A stretch of DNA of 6,324 bases from Clostridia bacterium (GCA_017416885.1 JAFQAM010000244.1:1-6324), one strand, 5' to 3'; shown: positions 1 to 5,842, counted from the first letter of the stretch. A program made the numbers and translations. The notes: a model not told the origin generated them from the letters alone.

Positions 1-135
1 ATAGATGTTGATCTAATTTTGTATGCAAACGGTGTTAAGGCTGAAATGAGACATTCGGATTCTGACTATTGGGAATATATATTTATTATGCCAGAGGAAA
101 ATGTAGTTATTACAAGAGATATTGTGGGCGGTTGA
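1..135 (+). CDS. 3' end of an unidentified protein (partial, C-terminal 44 residues)
   Basis: The window opens inside an open frame that reads 44 residues and stops at TGA 133-135; the start lies to the left. The visible tail is rich in aromatic and beta-prone residues, with a Y-W-E-Y segment followed by an F-x-M-P-E-E-N-V-V-I stretch. Similar 'FxMPDxDVxI' tails occur at the ends of beta-sandwich modules in secreted or lipid-anchored proteins of Clostridia, so an extracytoplasmic protein is possible. That is an inference from a short fragment. A strong hairpin terminator begins 34 bases after the stop, so this is the last gene of its transcript. No function can be assigned. Confidence 0.6.
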   Translation: MDVDLILYANGVKAEMRHSDSDYWEYIFIMPEENVVITRDIVGG

Positions 136-168
136 TAATATATCAAAATCAAATTTATAAATAATACA

Positions 169-207
169 TATTACAAAAGACAGGTTTATAACCTGTCTTT
201 TGTAATA
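169..207 (+). terminator. Hairpin terminator after the leading partial gene
   Basis: A perfect inverted repeat of 17 pairs (169-185 with 191-207) closes a 5-base loop, ttata. The core is GACAGGT/ACCTGTC. On the plus strand its descending arm carries a TTTT run, and on the minus strand the mirror-image run is present, so it could stop transcription from either side. It separates the partial gene from the promoter at 277-305. Confidence 0.8.
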
Positions 208-276
208 AATAAGTTAAATTTGCATGATAAATATAGTTTATTGATTTTAATTATATCTTTTGGTTTTGAAAAAGCA

Positions 277-305
277 TTGAAAACAATATTTCTTTATGCT
301 ATAAT
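277..305 (+). promoter_or_regulatory. Sigma-A-type promoter for the metallopeptidase gene
   Basis: TTGAAA at 277-282 and a consensus TATAAT at 300-305 are separated by 17 bases. The TG at 297-298 makes an extended -10 (TGCTATAAT). Transcription would begin near 312, giving a leader of about 84 bases before the ATG at 396. The stretch 136-395 otherwise holds only the terminator at 169-207 and AT-rich sequence. Confidence 0.8.
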
Positions 306-395
306 TTATTTGAATAATAGTGTGGCAATAATTAAGCTTTTAAAGCTGATGAAGAAATAACAAATTAGCAAAGGATAAAATATATTCTTAAAATA

Positions 396-911
396 ATGGA
401 TTACGAAATTATTTATTCAAAAAGAAAGACGCTTTGTTTACAGATTAAAAGAGACGGGCGTGTTATTATTAGGTGTCCGTACAGGACAAGTAAGGAACGG
501 ATTGAGAGCTTTTATAATTCCCATTTAGAATGGGTGCAAAGGAAGGTTGAGGTTACTAAAAACAGAATGGTGCCGATTAACGAATTAGGCGATACAGATA
601 TTGAGGATTTAAAAAGTAAGGCTTGGGAGTATATTCCAAATAGAGTTGATTATTTTGCATCTATTATGGGTGTTACACCTGCTAATGTGTCGATAAATCG
701 TGCAAAAACTAGATTTGGAAGCTGTAATTCAAAGAAGCGATTAAACTTTTCTTGTAATGTTATGAGATATCCTATTGAGGCTATTGATTATGTGATTGTG
801 CATGAGCTTGCGCACATTAAGGAATTAAACCATTCAAAGAGATTTTGGGCGATTGTTGAGAATGTTTTGCCTGATTATAAGGAAAGGCAAAAGATTTTGA
901 AAACAAAATAG
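396..911 (+). CDS. YgjP/DUF45-type M48-like metallopeptidase (171 aa)
   Basis: Small cytoplasmic protein of the YgjP/DUF45 family (COG1451), which shares the zincin active site of M48 and WLM peptidases. The motif H136-E-L-A-H140 is followed by N-H146-S, giving the expected three zinc ligands with E137 as the general base. Before it lies the family signature T105-R-F-G-S-C-N-S-K followed by L-N-F, with F where most members have W. The N-terminus (residues 1-28) is the usual beta-hairpin of the family. The E. coli member has been described as a UTP pyrophosphatase; the true substrate here is unknown. It is somewhat short for the family, mainly in the middle (about residues 50-75). The ATG at 396 is the only usable start, because a TAG sits in frame at 366-368. 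No ribosome binding site lies at normal distance: AAGGA at 371-375 is 20 bases away. No signal peptide or membrane segment is seen. Confidence 0.88.
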   Translation: MDYEIIYSKRKTLCLQIKRDGRVIIRCPYRTSKERIESFYNSHLEWVQRKVEVTKNRMVPINELGDTDIEDLKSKAWEYIPNRVDYFASIMGVTPANVSINRAKTRFGSCNSKKRLNFSCNVMRYPIEAIDYVIVHELAHIKELNHSKRFWAIVENVLPDYKERQKILKTK

Positions 912-929
912 ATAAATCACAGCTTTTAA

Positions 930-958
930 AGCTACGCCGTTTCGGCAGCTGCTCTTTT
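930..958 (+). terminator. Possible weak hairpin terminator downstream of the metallopeptidase
   Basis: AGCT-(AC bulge)-GCCG at 930-939 pairs with CGGC-AGCT at 943-950 around a TTT loop. GCTCTTTT follows, with a short T run at 955-958. The bulge and short T run make it weak, so read-through into the dehydrogenase gene is likely. No convincing promoter is visible between 912 and 994. Confidence 0.3.
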
Positions 959-983
959 ATCTGATATCGAAACTGTCAAAAAC

Positions 984-987
984 GAGG
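984..987 (+). promoter_or_regulatory. Ribosome binding site of the hydroxyacid dehydrogenase
   Basis: GAGG lies 7 bases before the ATG at 995 and supports that start. It falls inside the coding-like stretch 930-998. Confidence 0.7.
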
Positions 988-994
988 TAATTTT

Positions 995-1942
995 ATGAAT
1001 ATAGTTATTCTTGATTATATAACACTTGGTGAGGATTTAGATTTGAGTCCCGCTTGCAAATTTGGTAATGTTATTAAGTATCCTACATCGACTCAAGATG
1101 AGGCTAAGGAAAGAGTTAAGGATGCAGATGTTATTATAGTCAACAAGGTGAAAATGTGCCCTGATGTGCTTGTAAATGCGCCGAATTTAAAGCTTATTTG
1201 CGAGACTGCAACGGGATATGACAATATTGATTTAGAATACTGCAAAATGCGCGGTATTACCGTTTGCAATACGCCTGCTTATTCAACTTACTGTGTGGCG
1301 CAGGTTACTGTTGCTATGGCGTCTTATCTTATGACATGTCTTGGGGAGTATCGCGATTTTGTGCATAGCGGTGAATACTCTATGAGCGCAAGCGCGAATA
1401 TGCTAAAGCCTGTTTATCACGAGTTTTATGGAAGGACTTGGGGCATTATTGGATTTGGTAATATTGGCAAGGCGGTGTATGATGTTGCAAAAGCGCTTGG
1501 ATGCAATGTAATTGTAAATAAGCGCCAACCTGTGTCAGAATTTGAGTGTGTTTCGCTTGATGATTTATTAAAAAAATCAGATATTATTTCTATTCATTGC
1601 CCTCTTACAGATGAAACAAGAGGAATGATTGGCGAAAAAGAAATTGCTCTTATGAAAAATGATGCTATTGTAATCAATGTGGCGCGCGGTGCTGTTTGGG
1701 ATGAAAATGCTATGGCTGAAGCAATTTTAAATAAAAAAATTGGCGGTCTTGGTTGTGATGTTTATGCAAGTGAGCCATTCAGAGAAAATCATCCGTTCAG
1801 TAAGATTTTAGATAAGAAAAATGTATGCTTAACTCCTCATATGGCTTGGGGGGCGTTTGAAACAAGGACAAGGTGCTTTAATACTGTCGTTTCAAATATT
1901 GAAGCATTCCTAAATGGTTGCCCTAAAAATATTGTAAACTAA
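995..1942 (+). CDS. D-2-hydroxyacid dehydrogenase, glycerate dehydrogenase/hydroxypyruvate reductase type (315 aa)
   Basis: NAD(P)-dependent oxidoreductase of the D-isomer 2-hydroxyacid dehydrogenase family. It interconverts a 2-keto acid and its D-2-hydroxy acid, most likely hydroxypyruvate and D-glycerate. Residues 1-100 and the C-terminal end form the substrate domain, which carries T71-A-T-G-Y-D-N-I-D. The nucleotide-binding domain carries G153-F-G-N-I-G158. The catalytic set is intact: R231 (NVARG), E260 (ASEP) and H282 (TPHMAW). The H-M-A-W form resembles HprA-like enzymes rather than lactate dehydrogenases. Length is normal and no ACT domain is present, so it is not a long-form SerA. 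After the second beta strand the sequence is V-N175-K-R-Q, where NAD-specific members have Asp; this hints at NADP(H) use. GAGG 7 bases upstream fixes the start. It is probably co-transcribed with the metallopeptidase and ends at the terminator 1946-1977. Confidence 0.9.
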   Translation: MNIVILDYITLGEDLDLSPACKFGNVIKYPTSTQDEAKERVKDADVIIVNKVKMCPDVLVNAPNLKLICETATGYDNIDLEYCKMRGITVCNTPAYSTYCVAQVTVAMASYLMTCLGEYRDFVHSGEYSMSASANMLKPVYHEFYGRTWGIIGFGNIGKAVYDVAKALGCNVIVNKRQPVSEFECVSLDDLLKKSDIISIHCPLTDETRGMIGEKEIALMKNDAIVINVARGAVWDENAMAEAILNKKIGGLGCDVYASEPFRENHPFSKILDKKNVCLTPHMAWGAFETRTRCFNTVVSNIEAFLNGCPKNIVN

Positions 1943-1945
1943 TAT

Positions 1946-1977
1946 AAACAACCGCTATTTTTTAATAGCGGTTGTTT
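1946..1977. terminator. Bidirectional terminator between convergent genes
   Basis: AAACAACCGCTATT (1946-1959) pairs over 14 bases with 1964-1977 around a TTTT loop and is followed by more T on the plus strand. The dehydrogenase stop (1940-1942) lies just left of it. The TAA of the minus-strand radical SAM gene (1964-1962) lies inside the hairpin at the loop edge. One element therefore ends both transcripts. Confidence 0.9.
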
Positions 1978-2837
1978 TTTATTTTTCGAAACATTGGGAT
2001 AATATCGTTTTCTAATGTGAAGCGCTCTGTGCTTGTTGAGCTTTTGGCATACTCGCGGTTTACTAAATCAATATACATTGTTGCTTCGCCGTCATCACCC
2101 ATATACATATTTTCGTATTCCTCGGGTGATATTATGCTTTTTACATCTAACTGCTCTAATGCCAAATTATCAAAAGAAATACAGTCAAATTTGTCAAGTA
2201 AAGATGGAAGAATGTTTTTAGTATGGGTTTTGATTTTTTTAACATCATCGTTATAGTATGTTTTGCCTTTGCCGAACATTTTATAGCCCAAAATAAGCAC
2301 TTTGAGTTCTTGGTCTGTTATTTTATCGTAATCTTCAAAAATGCCGTTTATAACATGCAATACGGTGTTTCTATACGATTTTGCGAAGTCTATTACATAT
2401 TGATTATATGCTTTTATCGACACTCCTAAGCCAAAAATTAATTTTTTGGATATTAATTCATCAATTAGCTTTCTATCTTTTTTCAGGTGAGCTTCGTTTA
2501 CTGTAAGGTTACAGATTACGCCCTGTTCCTTCATTCTTGTTAAAAATGGAATGAGTTCACTGTGGGATAGAGGATTTCCGCCGCCAATAGCCAATTCTGT
2601 ACCGCTTTTCAAGGTAAAAAGAAAATCCTCGTTCAAATTGCCCTCCTTGCCGTTTATGCTTGATTTTTCGTGGCACATTGGACAATTCATATCACAGTAG
2701 TCTGTTATTTTAAGGTCCATACTGTCCGGGAAGCTTGCATCAAATTCGTCATACTTTGTGGTTTTTACTTTAGTGCCGTCGCTGTACAGCTTCACTGTGT
2801 AGTTGCCGTTACGGTACATTGCTAAAAGGTCATTCAT
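1962..2837 (-). CDS. Small radical SAM protein of unknown substrate (291 aa)
   Basis: The cluster motif C48-x3-C52-x2-C55 (YCDMNCPMC) identifies a radical SAM enzyme that binds a [4Fe-4S] cluster and cleaves S-adenosylmethionine to a radical. The SAM-binding loop is A-I-G85-G-G-N-P, a variant of the usual GGEP. The rest fits a partial TIM barrel (about residues 40-230), with L-I-L-G-Y-K near 181-186 and S221-F-D-N-L-A. The C-terminal region has M-G-D-D-G (246-250) and A-K-S-S-T-S (264-269). No second cysteine cluster of SPASM or Twitch type follows; C109 and C219 are isolated. The fold and style recall uncharacterised radical SAM proteins found in Clostridia and some phages. It is the last gene of the five-gene operon. 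Its ATG overlaps the preceding stop as TAATG, and GGAG at 2851-2848 sits 10 bases upstream. The substrate is unknown; the neighbouring FETNSSSTH proteins are candidates by position only. Confidence 0.88.
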   Translation of the reverse strand: MNDLLAMYRNGNYTVKLYSDGTKVKTTKYDEFDASFPDSMDLKITDYCDMNCPMCHEKSSINGKEGNLNEDFLFTLKSGTELAIGGGNPLSHSELIPFLTRMKEQGVICNLTVNEAHLKKDRKLIDELISKKLIFGLGVSIKAYNQYVIDFAKSYRNTVLHVINGIFEDYDKITDQELKVLILGYKMFGKGKTYYNDDVKKIKTHTKNILPSLLDKFDCISFDNLALEQLDVKSIISPEEYENMYMGDDGEATMYIDLVNREYAKSSTSTERFTLENDIIPMFRKIKNNRY

Positions 2838-3793
2838 TAGTAGATATCTCCAGACTTATAATATCTGCCGCTAAAACCGTAACTTTCTTTTGCTACAAGC
2901 TTATACTCGTCAGAAAGATATTTTCTAACCTTTTCCCGTAGTACGCTTTCATCATCTTTGTCAGTTATGTCAAGGTTATTGCAAATGTCGGTGTAGGTTT
3001 CAAATCCGCAATTGCAATCATCGAGCGCGCCGTCGCAAAAATATCTGTGGCAGCAGTATCTGCGTCCCGGTGCGTTTTTGAATTCTAAATAGTTATCATA
3101 AAGGAATTTTTCGGCAACTTTCAGTAAATCCTTTTCTTCGCTTTCTGAATATGCTAATTTAATTCTATAATCTCTATTCATTAATTTTTCTACTTTTTCT
3201 TTTGCGTTTTCCTTATCAGCTAATGCATTTTTAAGCTCTACATACGCAAAAGCTTCAAAATCGATTTCTTCTTTTGCTTCGTCATACGGTTTATTTACAA
3301 TTTTTGCATATTCTTCAAAAATCAGTGAATGTACTTTTAACATTTGGCGTCTTTCTTGAATAGCATCATAAAAATAATATTCAAAATCGCAGTTTTTTTC
3401 TATGTATTCATCTATATTTTCAAAGTCTTCTTCGTTATAAAAGCTTTCTAAACCGTCAAGTTGATTTAAAATTTCAGCAAGCTCATACGATGATATTTCA
3501 TCTATATTTAATCCTTCTACCATTTTTGGTGCAATTTTTTCAAGCTTTTTAAAAGCACTTGCTTTTAATTCATCGGCGCCATCAAAATATTCGTCTTTGA
3601 CATAGAATTCTTTTTTATATTCATCCTCTGCGTTATCAATTAAGCCAAGCATAGTTATCGCTTTTGCAAGTGGGGAGCGAATTTCAAATGATGCTTCCTT
3701 ATCTATCTTTCCGCTTTTTGTTTTTTTGAGTGTTAGTGAGTGTGTTGATGAGCTATTGGTTTCAAAAACACTTTTTCTAATTACTTTTTTCAT
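2837..3793 (-). CDS. FETNSSSTH-motif protein, copy A (318 aa, function unknown)
   Basis: Uncharacterised protein, paralogue of the gene just upstream (3798-4712). It opens with M-K-K-V-I-R-K-S-V-F10-E-T-N-S-S-S-T-H18, then S35-F-E-I-R-S40. The middle is acidic and helix-rich (about 50-235). A cysteine cluster follows: C247, C248-H-R-Y-F-C253, D-G-A-L-D-D-C260-N-C262-G. It ends L-V-A-K-E with a final S-G-D-I-Y. C248, C260 and C262 are shared with copy B; C253 has no match at that place. A metal or Fe-S site is possible. No signal peptide or membrane segment is seen, so it is probably cytoplasmic. Proteins starting with this motif are known to me as hypothetical proteins in Clostridia and phages, without a function. 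The ATG at 3793 is supported by alignment with copy B; GGAG at 3812-3809 lies 15 bases upstream, which is long. It sits between copy B (4-base gap) and the radical SAM gene (1-base overlap). Confidence 0.85.
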   Translation of the reverse strand: MKKVIRKSVFETNSSSTHSLTLKKTKSGKIDKEASFEIRSPLAKAITMLGLIDNAEDEYKKEFYVKDEYFDGADELKASAFKKLEKIAPKMVEGLNIDEISSYELAEILNQLDGLESFYNEEDFENIDEYIEKNCDFEYYFYDAIQERRQMLKVHSLIFEEYAKIVNKPYDEAKEEIDFEAFAYVELKNALADKENAKEKVEKLMNRDYRIKLAYSESEEKDLLKVAEKFLYDNYLEFKNAPGRRYCCHRYFCDGALDDCNCGFETYTDICNNLDITDKDDESVLREKVRKYLSDEYKLVAKESYGFSGRYYKSGDIY

Positions 3794-3797
3794 AGAT

Positions 3798-4712
3798 TTA
3801 ATAAATATCTCCTGTTTTTTCTAAATATACGCCATTCCAATATTCTTTTGCAACAAACCTCATTTCATCACTTAAAAATTCAAGCGCTTTTTGTTTTAAT
3901 TTTTCAAGTGAACTGTCATATAATTTTAGTTGATTTTGTATTTTAAAATAGCTTTCCATTCCACAATAACAATCAGACAAGCAGCCTTGTTCAAAATATC
4001 TATCGCAACGAATTCTGTTATTTGTTAATCTTTTGAAAGTTTCATATTCTTCTTGATAGTATTGCTTTGCAAATTCTTTAATATTTCCGTTGCCTTTTTC
4101 TAAATAAGCTTCGTTAAATACATAGTTCTTTTCTATGTATTCGTTCAACTTTTCTTCATCATCCAAAATACTGAACAAGTACATATCGGCAAATGCTTCG
4201 CGATCTATTCTATCTAATGCTTCTTCTTTTGTTTGGTTGGTTATTTCTGCATATGTATCAATTAGCACATCTTTAAATTTTAGTAAAATTCTTCTTGATG
4301 CAAGGAAATTTAATATTAGCATTTCAGAATTTATGTCATTTTCACTACTTAAACAATCGTAGTTGTCTATTGAATTTTCAATCTTAATGATAATATCGCA
4401 AAGCTGGTCATAGTCTAATTTTTCGATATTGTAGCCAACTAACATTGATGGGCATTTTCTATTAACGGTATCCACAACTGCTTTTCTGACATTTATCAAT
4501 GTATGAGGGTCATCTATTGGATATATATCAGAGTTATAGTCATATTCAGCATTATTAAGAAAACCTAAAAACTGTACAATTTTTGCTTCTTTGGAGCGAA
4601 TTTCAAAGGAAGCATCCTTTAAAATTGACTTTGATTTAGACTTTTTAAAGGAAATTGCGTGAGTTGATGAACTATTTGTTTCAAAAACGCCTTTTCTAAC
4701 TACTGTTTTCAT
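3798..4712 (-). CDS. FETNSSSTH-motif protein, copy B (304 aa, function unknown)
   Basis: Paralogue of 2837-3793. Over the first 59 residues 36 are identical, including F10-E-T-N-S-S-S-T-H18 and S35-F-E-I-R-S40; the middle is much less alike. The cysteine cluster reads C236-D-R-Y-F, G243-C244, L-S-D-C248-Y-C250-G. C236, C248 and C250 match copy A, while C244 replaces copy A's C253. The end is F-V-A-K-E and a final T-G-D-I-Y. I place the start at ATG 4712. It aligns with copy A's first residue and overlaps the upstream stop as ATGA. A TTG at 4739 would only add nine basic residues copy A lacks. AAAGGA (4731-4726) lies 13 bases before the ATG. A tandem duplication is evident, and the two genes still share identical stretches such as 15 bases ending the SFEIRS region. 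No signal peptide or membrane segment is seen. Function unknown. Confidence 0.85.
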   Translation of the reverse strand: MKTVVRKGVFETNSSSTHAISFKKSKSKSILKDASFEIRSKEAKIVQFLGFLNNAEYDYNSDIYPIDDPHTLINVRKAVVDTVNRKCPSMLVGYNIEKLDYDQLCDIIIKIENSIDNYDCLSSENDINSEMLILNFLASRRILLKFKDVLIDTYAEITNQTKEEALDRIDREAFADMYLFSILDDEEKLNEYIEKNYVFNEAYLEKGNGNIKEFAKQYYQEEYETFKRLTNNRIRCDRYFEQGCLSDCYCGMESYFKIQNQLKLYDSSLEKLKQKALEFLSDEMRFVAKEYWNGVYLEKTGDIY

Positions 4713-5236
4713 ATTTCTTTTTCTATCCTTTCTAACCAATTGTTTAGTATATTTTCTACCGAATTATCATAACTGAAAATTTCAATCACCGAATTATTTT
4801 CCTTGGCGATTTGGCAAGCGCGGGTTATAGCAAACCAGTATTCAGATTTTATGTCATAGCTTGATGATTCGTTTTTATAGAATATTGCTATTCTTTTTTT
4901 CGCTTTAGCGGCTTCTATAAGCTCAACCACGGTGCCTACTGAAAAATTACTATCGAATATGCAGCAAACTATGTCGGAGCTTAAAACCTGTTTTATTTCC
5001 TCTGTTACTACTGTTTCACAGTCGGTTGAGGTATAATCACCGTTTGACGCTTGCTCACAGTAAAAGCAGCCGTTATAAATTATATTATAATCCTTTAATG
5101 CTAAATTATTGGAATGATATGTCAGCTTTTTACTGTCACCTAAAAGCTTACTACGATAGTCGCTTATTAATCTATCGCTAAGAGGAATATTCTTTTTAAT
5201 CAGGTTAAATTTTCCTGCAAAATAAATTTTCTTCAT
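4709..5236 (-). CDS. Nucleoside 2-deoxyribosyltransferase-like protein (175 aa)
   Basis: Rossmann-like protein of the nucleoside 2-deoxyribosyltransferase superfamily, whose members transfer or hydrolyse the N-glycosidic bond of (deoxy)nucleosides or nucleotides. It starts with the family's first strand and loop, I-Y-F-A-G8-K-F. The third strand is S-S-D88-I-V-C-C-I-F-D95. The hallmark S99-V-G-T-V-V-E105 follows, in which E105 is the expected nucleophile, and then A-K-K-R-I-A-I-F-Y. An insertion with N-G-C57-F-Y-C60-E (55-61) replaces the region that usually contacts the base, so substrate cannot be told. Length is normal for the family. Start 5236 overlaps the pnuC-like stop as ATGA, with AAGGAG (5247-5242) 5 bases upstream. 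Following a PnuC transporter, it would plausibly act on the imported nucleoside; that is inference. The alternative is a nucleotide-sensing or hydrolysing relative without exchange activity. Confidence 0.75.
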   Translation of the reverse strand: MKKIYFAGKFNLIKKNIPLSDRLISDYRSKLLGDSKKLTYHSNNLALKDYNIIYNGCFYCEQASNGDYTSTDCETVVTEEIKQVLSSDIVCCIFDSNFSVGTVVELIEAAKAKKRIAIFYKNESSSYDIKSEYWFAITRACQIAKENNSVIEIFSYDNSVENILNNWLERIEKEI

Positions 5237-5784
5237 TTTTGCTCCTTGCTCAGCTTATTCCAAGTAATATAGCTTCCAATTGCCATAAATGTCCAAATAA
5301 TATTCAGAGTTATCAGATACCAAGCCCGTTCTGACAGCATATAATACTCGATTATATATAAAATATCATTTATAAACCACAGTATCCAAGTGTCGGTTTT
5401 CTTTATTAGCATATAGTATGTTGCCACATATCCCGTTGTTGTGGTTAATGCGCCCATTAGCGGTAATGGATCATCTGTACCTTTTAAAATAAAATATACG
5501 ATGACAGTAGATATAATGATTATTGATATATAAGCTGTTTTCTCAATTATACTACATCGCTTGATTGGAACATTTCCTTTTTTCCTATTCCAAAGTATAA
5601 AGCCTGATACGCCTATAAAGAAATATATTATACTGTTAGTTATGTCGCCATACAGTTTTGCTTGAATATTAAATATCAGCAAAAAGACATATTGCAAGCA
5701 GTAAAAAATCCAATTACTTCTTTTATTTGCCCATACCAGTATGCCTTGAATCAAGCCCATTATTGTTGCTATAGCTTCTATCAT
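5233..5784 (-). CDS. pnuC: PnuC-family nucleoside/nicotinamide riboside transporter (183 aa)
   Basis: Integral membrane protein of the PnuC family, which carries nicotinamide riboside or other nucleosides or vitamins by facilitated diffusion, with trapping by phosphorylation inside. About seven hydrophobic segments are visible, roughly at 2-18, 26-42, 49-65, 83-100, 106-127, 132-149 and 154-174. Family marks include W18-A-N-K-R-S-N-W near the start, Y45-G-D-I-T-N-S-I-I-Y, and the C-terminal W133-I-L-W136-F-I-N-D140 followed by an aromatic Y-M-L...W-Y-L helix and Y172-I-T-W. It is slightly short. Substrate cannot be read: relatives also carry deoxyribonucleosides (PnuN) or thiamine (PnuT), and the deoxyribosyltransferase-like partner downstream makes a nucleoside plausible. 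It is the first gene of the operon. The purine-rich AAAGAGGG (5795-5788) lies only 3-4 bases before the ATG, which is tight, but no better start exists. Confidence 0.85.
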   Translation of the reverse strand: MIEAIATIMGLIQGILVWANKRSNWIFYCLQYVFLLIFNIQAKLYGDITNSIIYFFIGVSGFILWNRKKGNVPIKRCSIIEKTAYISIIIISTVIVYFILKGTDDPLPLMGALTTTTGYVATYYMLIKKTDTWILWFINDILYIIEYYMLSERAWYLITLNIIWTFMAIGSYITWNKLSKEQK

Positions 5785-5813
5785 ATACCCTCTTTAATTA
5801 ATCCTATATATAA

Positions 5814-5842
5814 ATATTATCATATTATTAGTATAATTTCAA
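5814..5842 (-). promoter_or_regulatory. Promoter of the five-gene operon
   Basis: Read on the minus strand, TTGAAA (5842-5837) and TAATAT (5819-5814) are 17 bases apart. A TG before the -10 gives an extended form, TGATAATAT. The start point would be near 5807, leaving a leader of about 23 bases. That is too short to hold a riboswitch. Confidence 0.6.

Larger units (their letters stand above)
930..998 (+). pseudogene. Possible remnant: C-terminal end of a lost gene
   Basis: The frame 930-998 has no start codon but reads like real protein for 22 residues, SYAVSAAALLSDIETVKNEV then I-L, before TGA at 996-998. Its codons (GCC, TCG, GCA, GCT, ATC, GTC, GAG) differ from the AT-rich spacer around it. 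The stop overlaps the ATG of the dehydrogenase as ATGA, the usual layout for translationally coupled genes. Directly upstream are an in-frame stop (927-929) and the 13-base palindrome at 921-933. The natural reading is the surviving tail of an upstream operon gene whose body was deleted. I do not recognise the family. A chance open frame is the main alternative. Confidence 0.25.

Noticed and set aside
322..360. Leader peptide GTG 322 to TAA 360
   Set aside because: No ribosome binding site precedes it and 12 residues rich in K, L and I are expected by chance in such DNA; mentioned only as context.
1972..2429. Plus-strand open frames of 62-94 codons
   Set aside because: They lie wholly antisense to the radical SAM gene, have odd composition (runs of I, F, S), and show no ribosome binding site or family motif.
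4135..4362. Plus-strand open frame of 75 codons
   Set aside because: Antisense to copy B of the FETNSSSTH genes; Ser-rich composition typical of a shadow frame.
4713..4739. TTG start at 4739 adding nine residues to copy B
   Set aside because: The extension has no counterpart in copy A, and the ATG at 4712 gives an exact ATGA overlap with the upstream stop.
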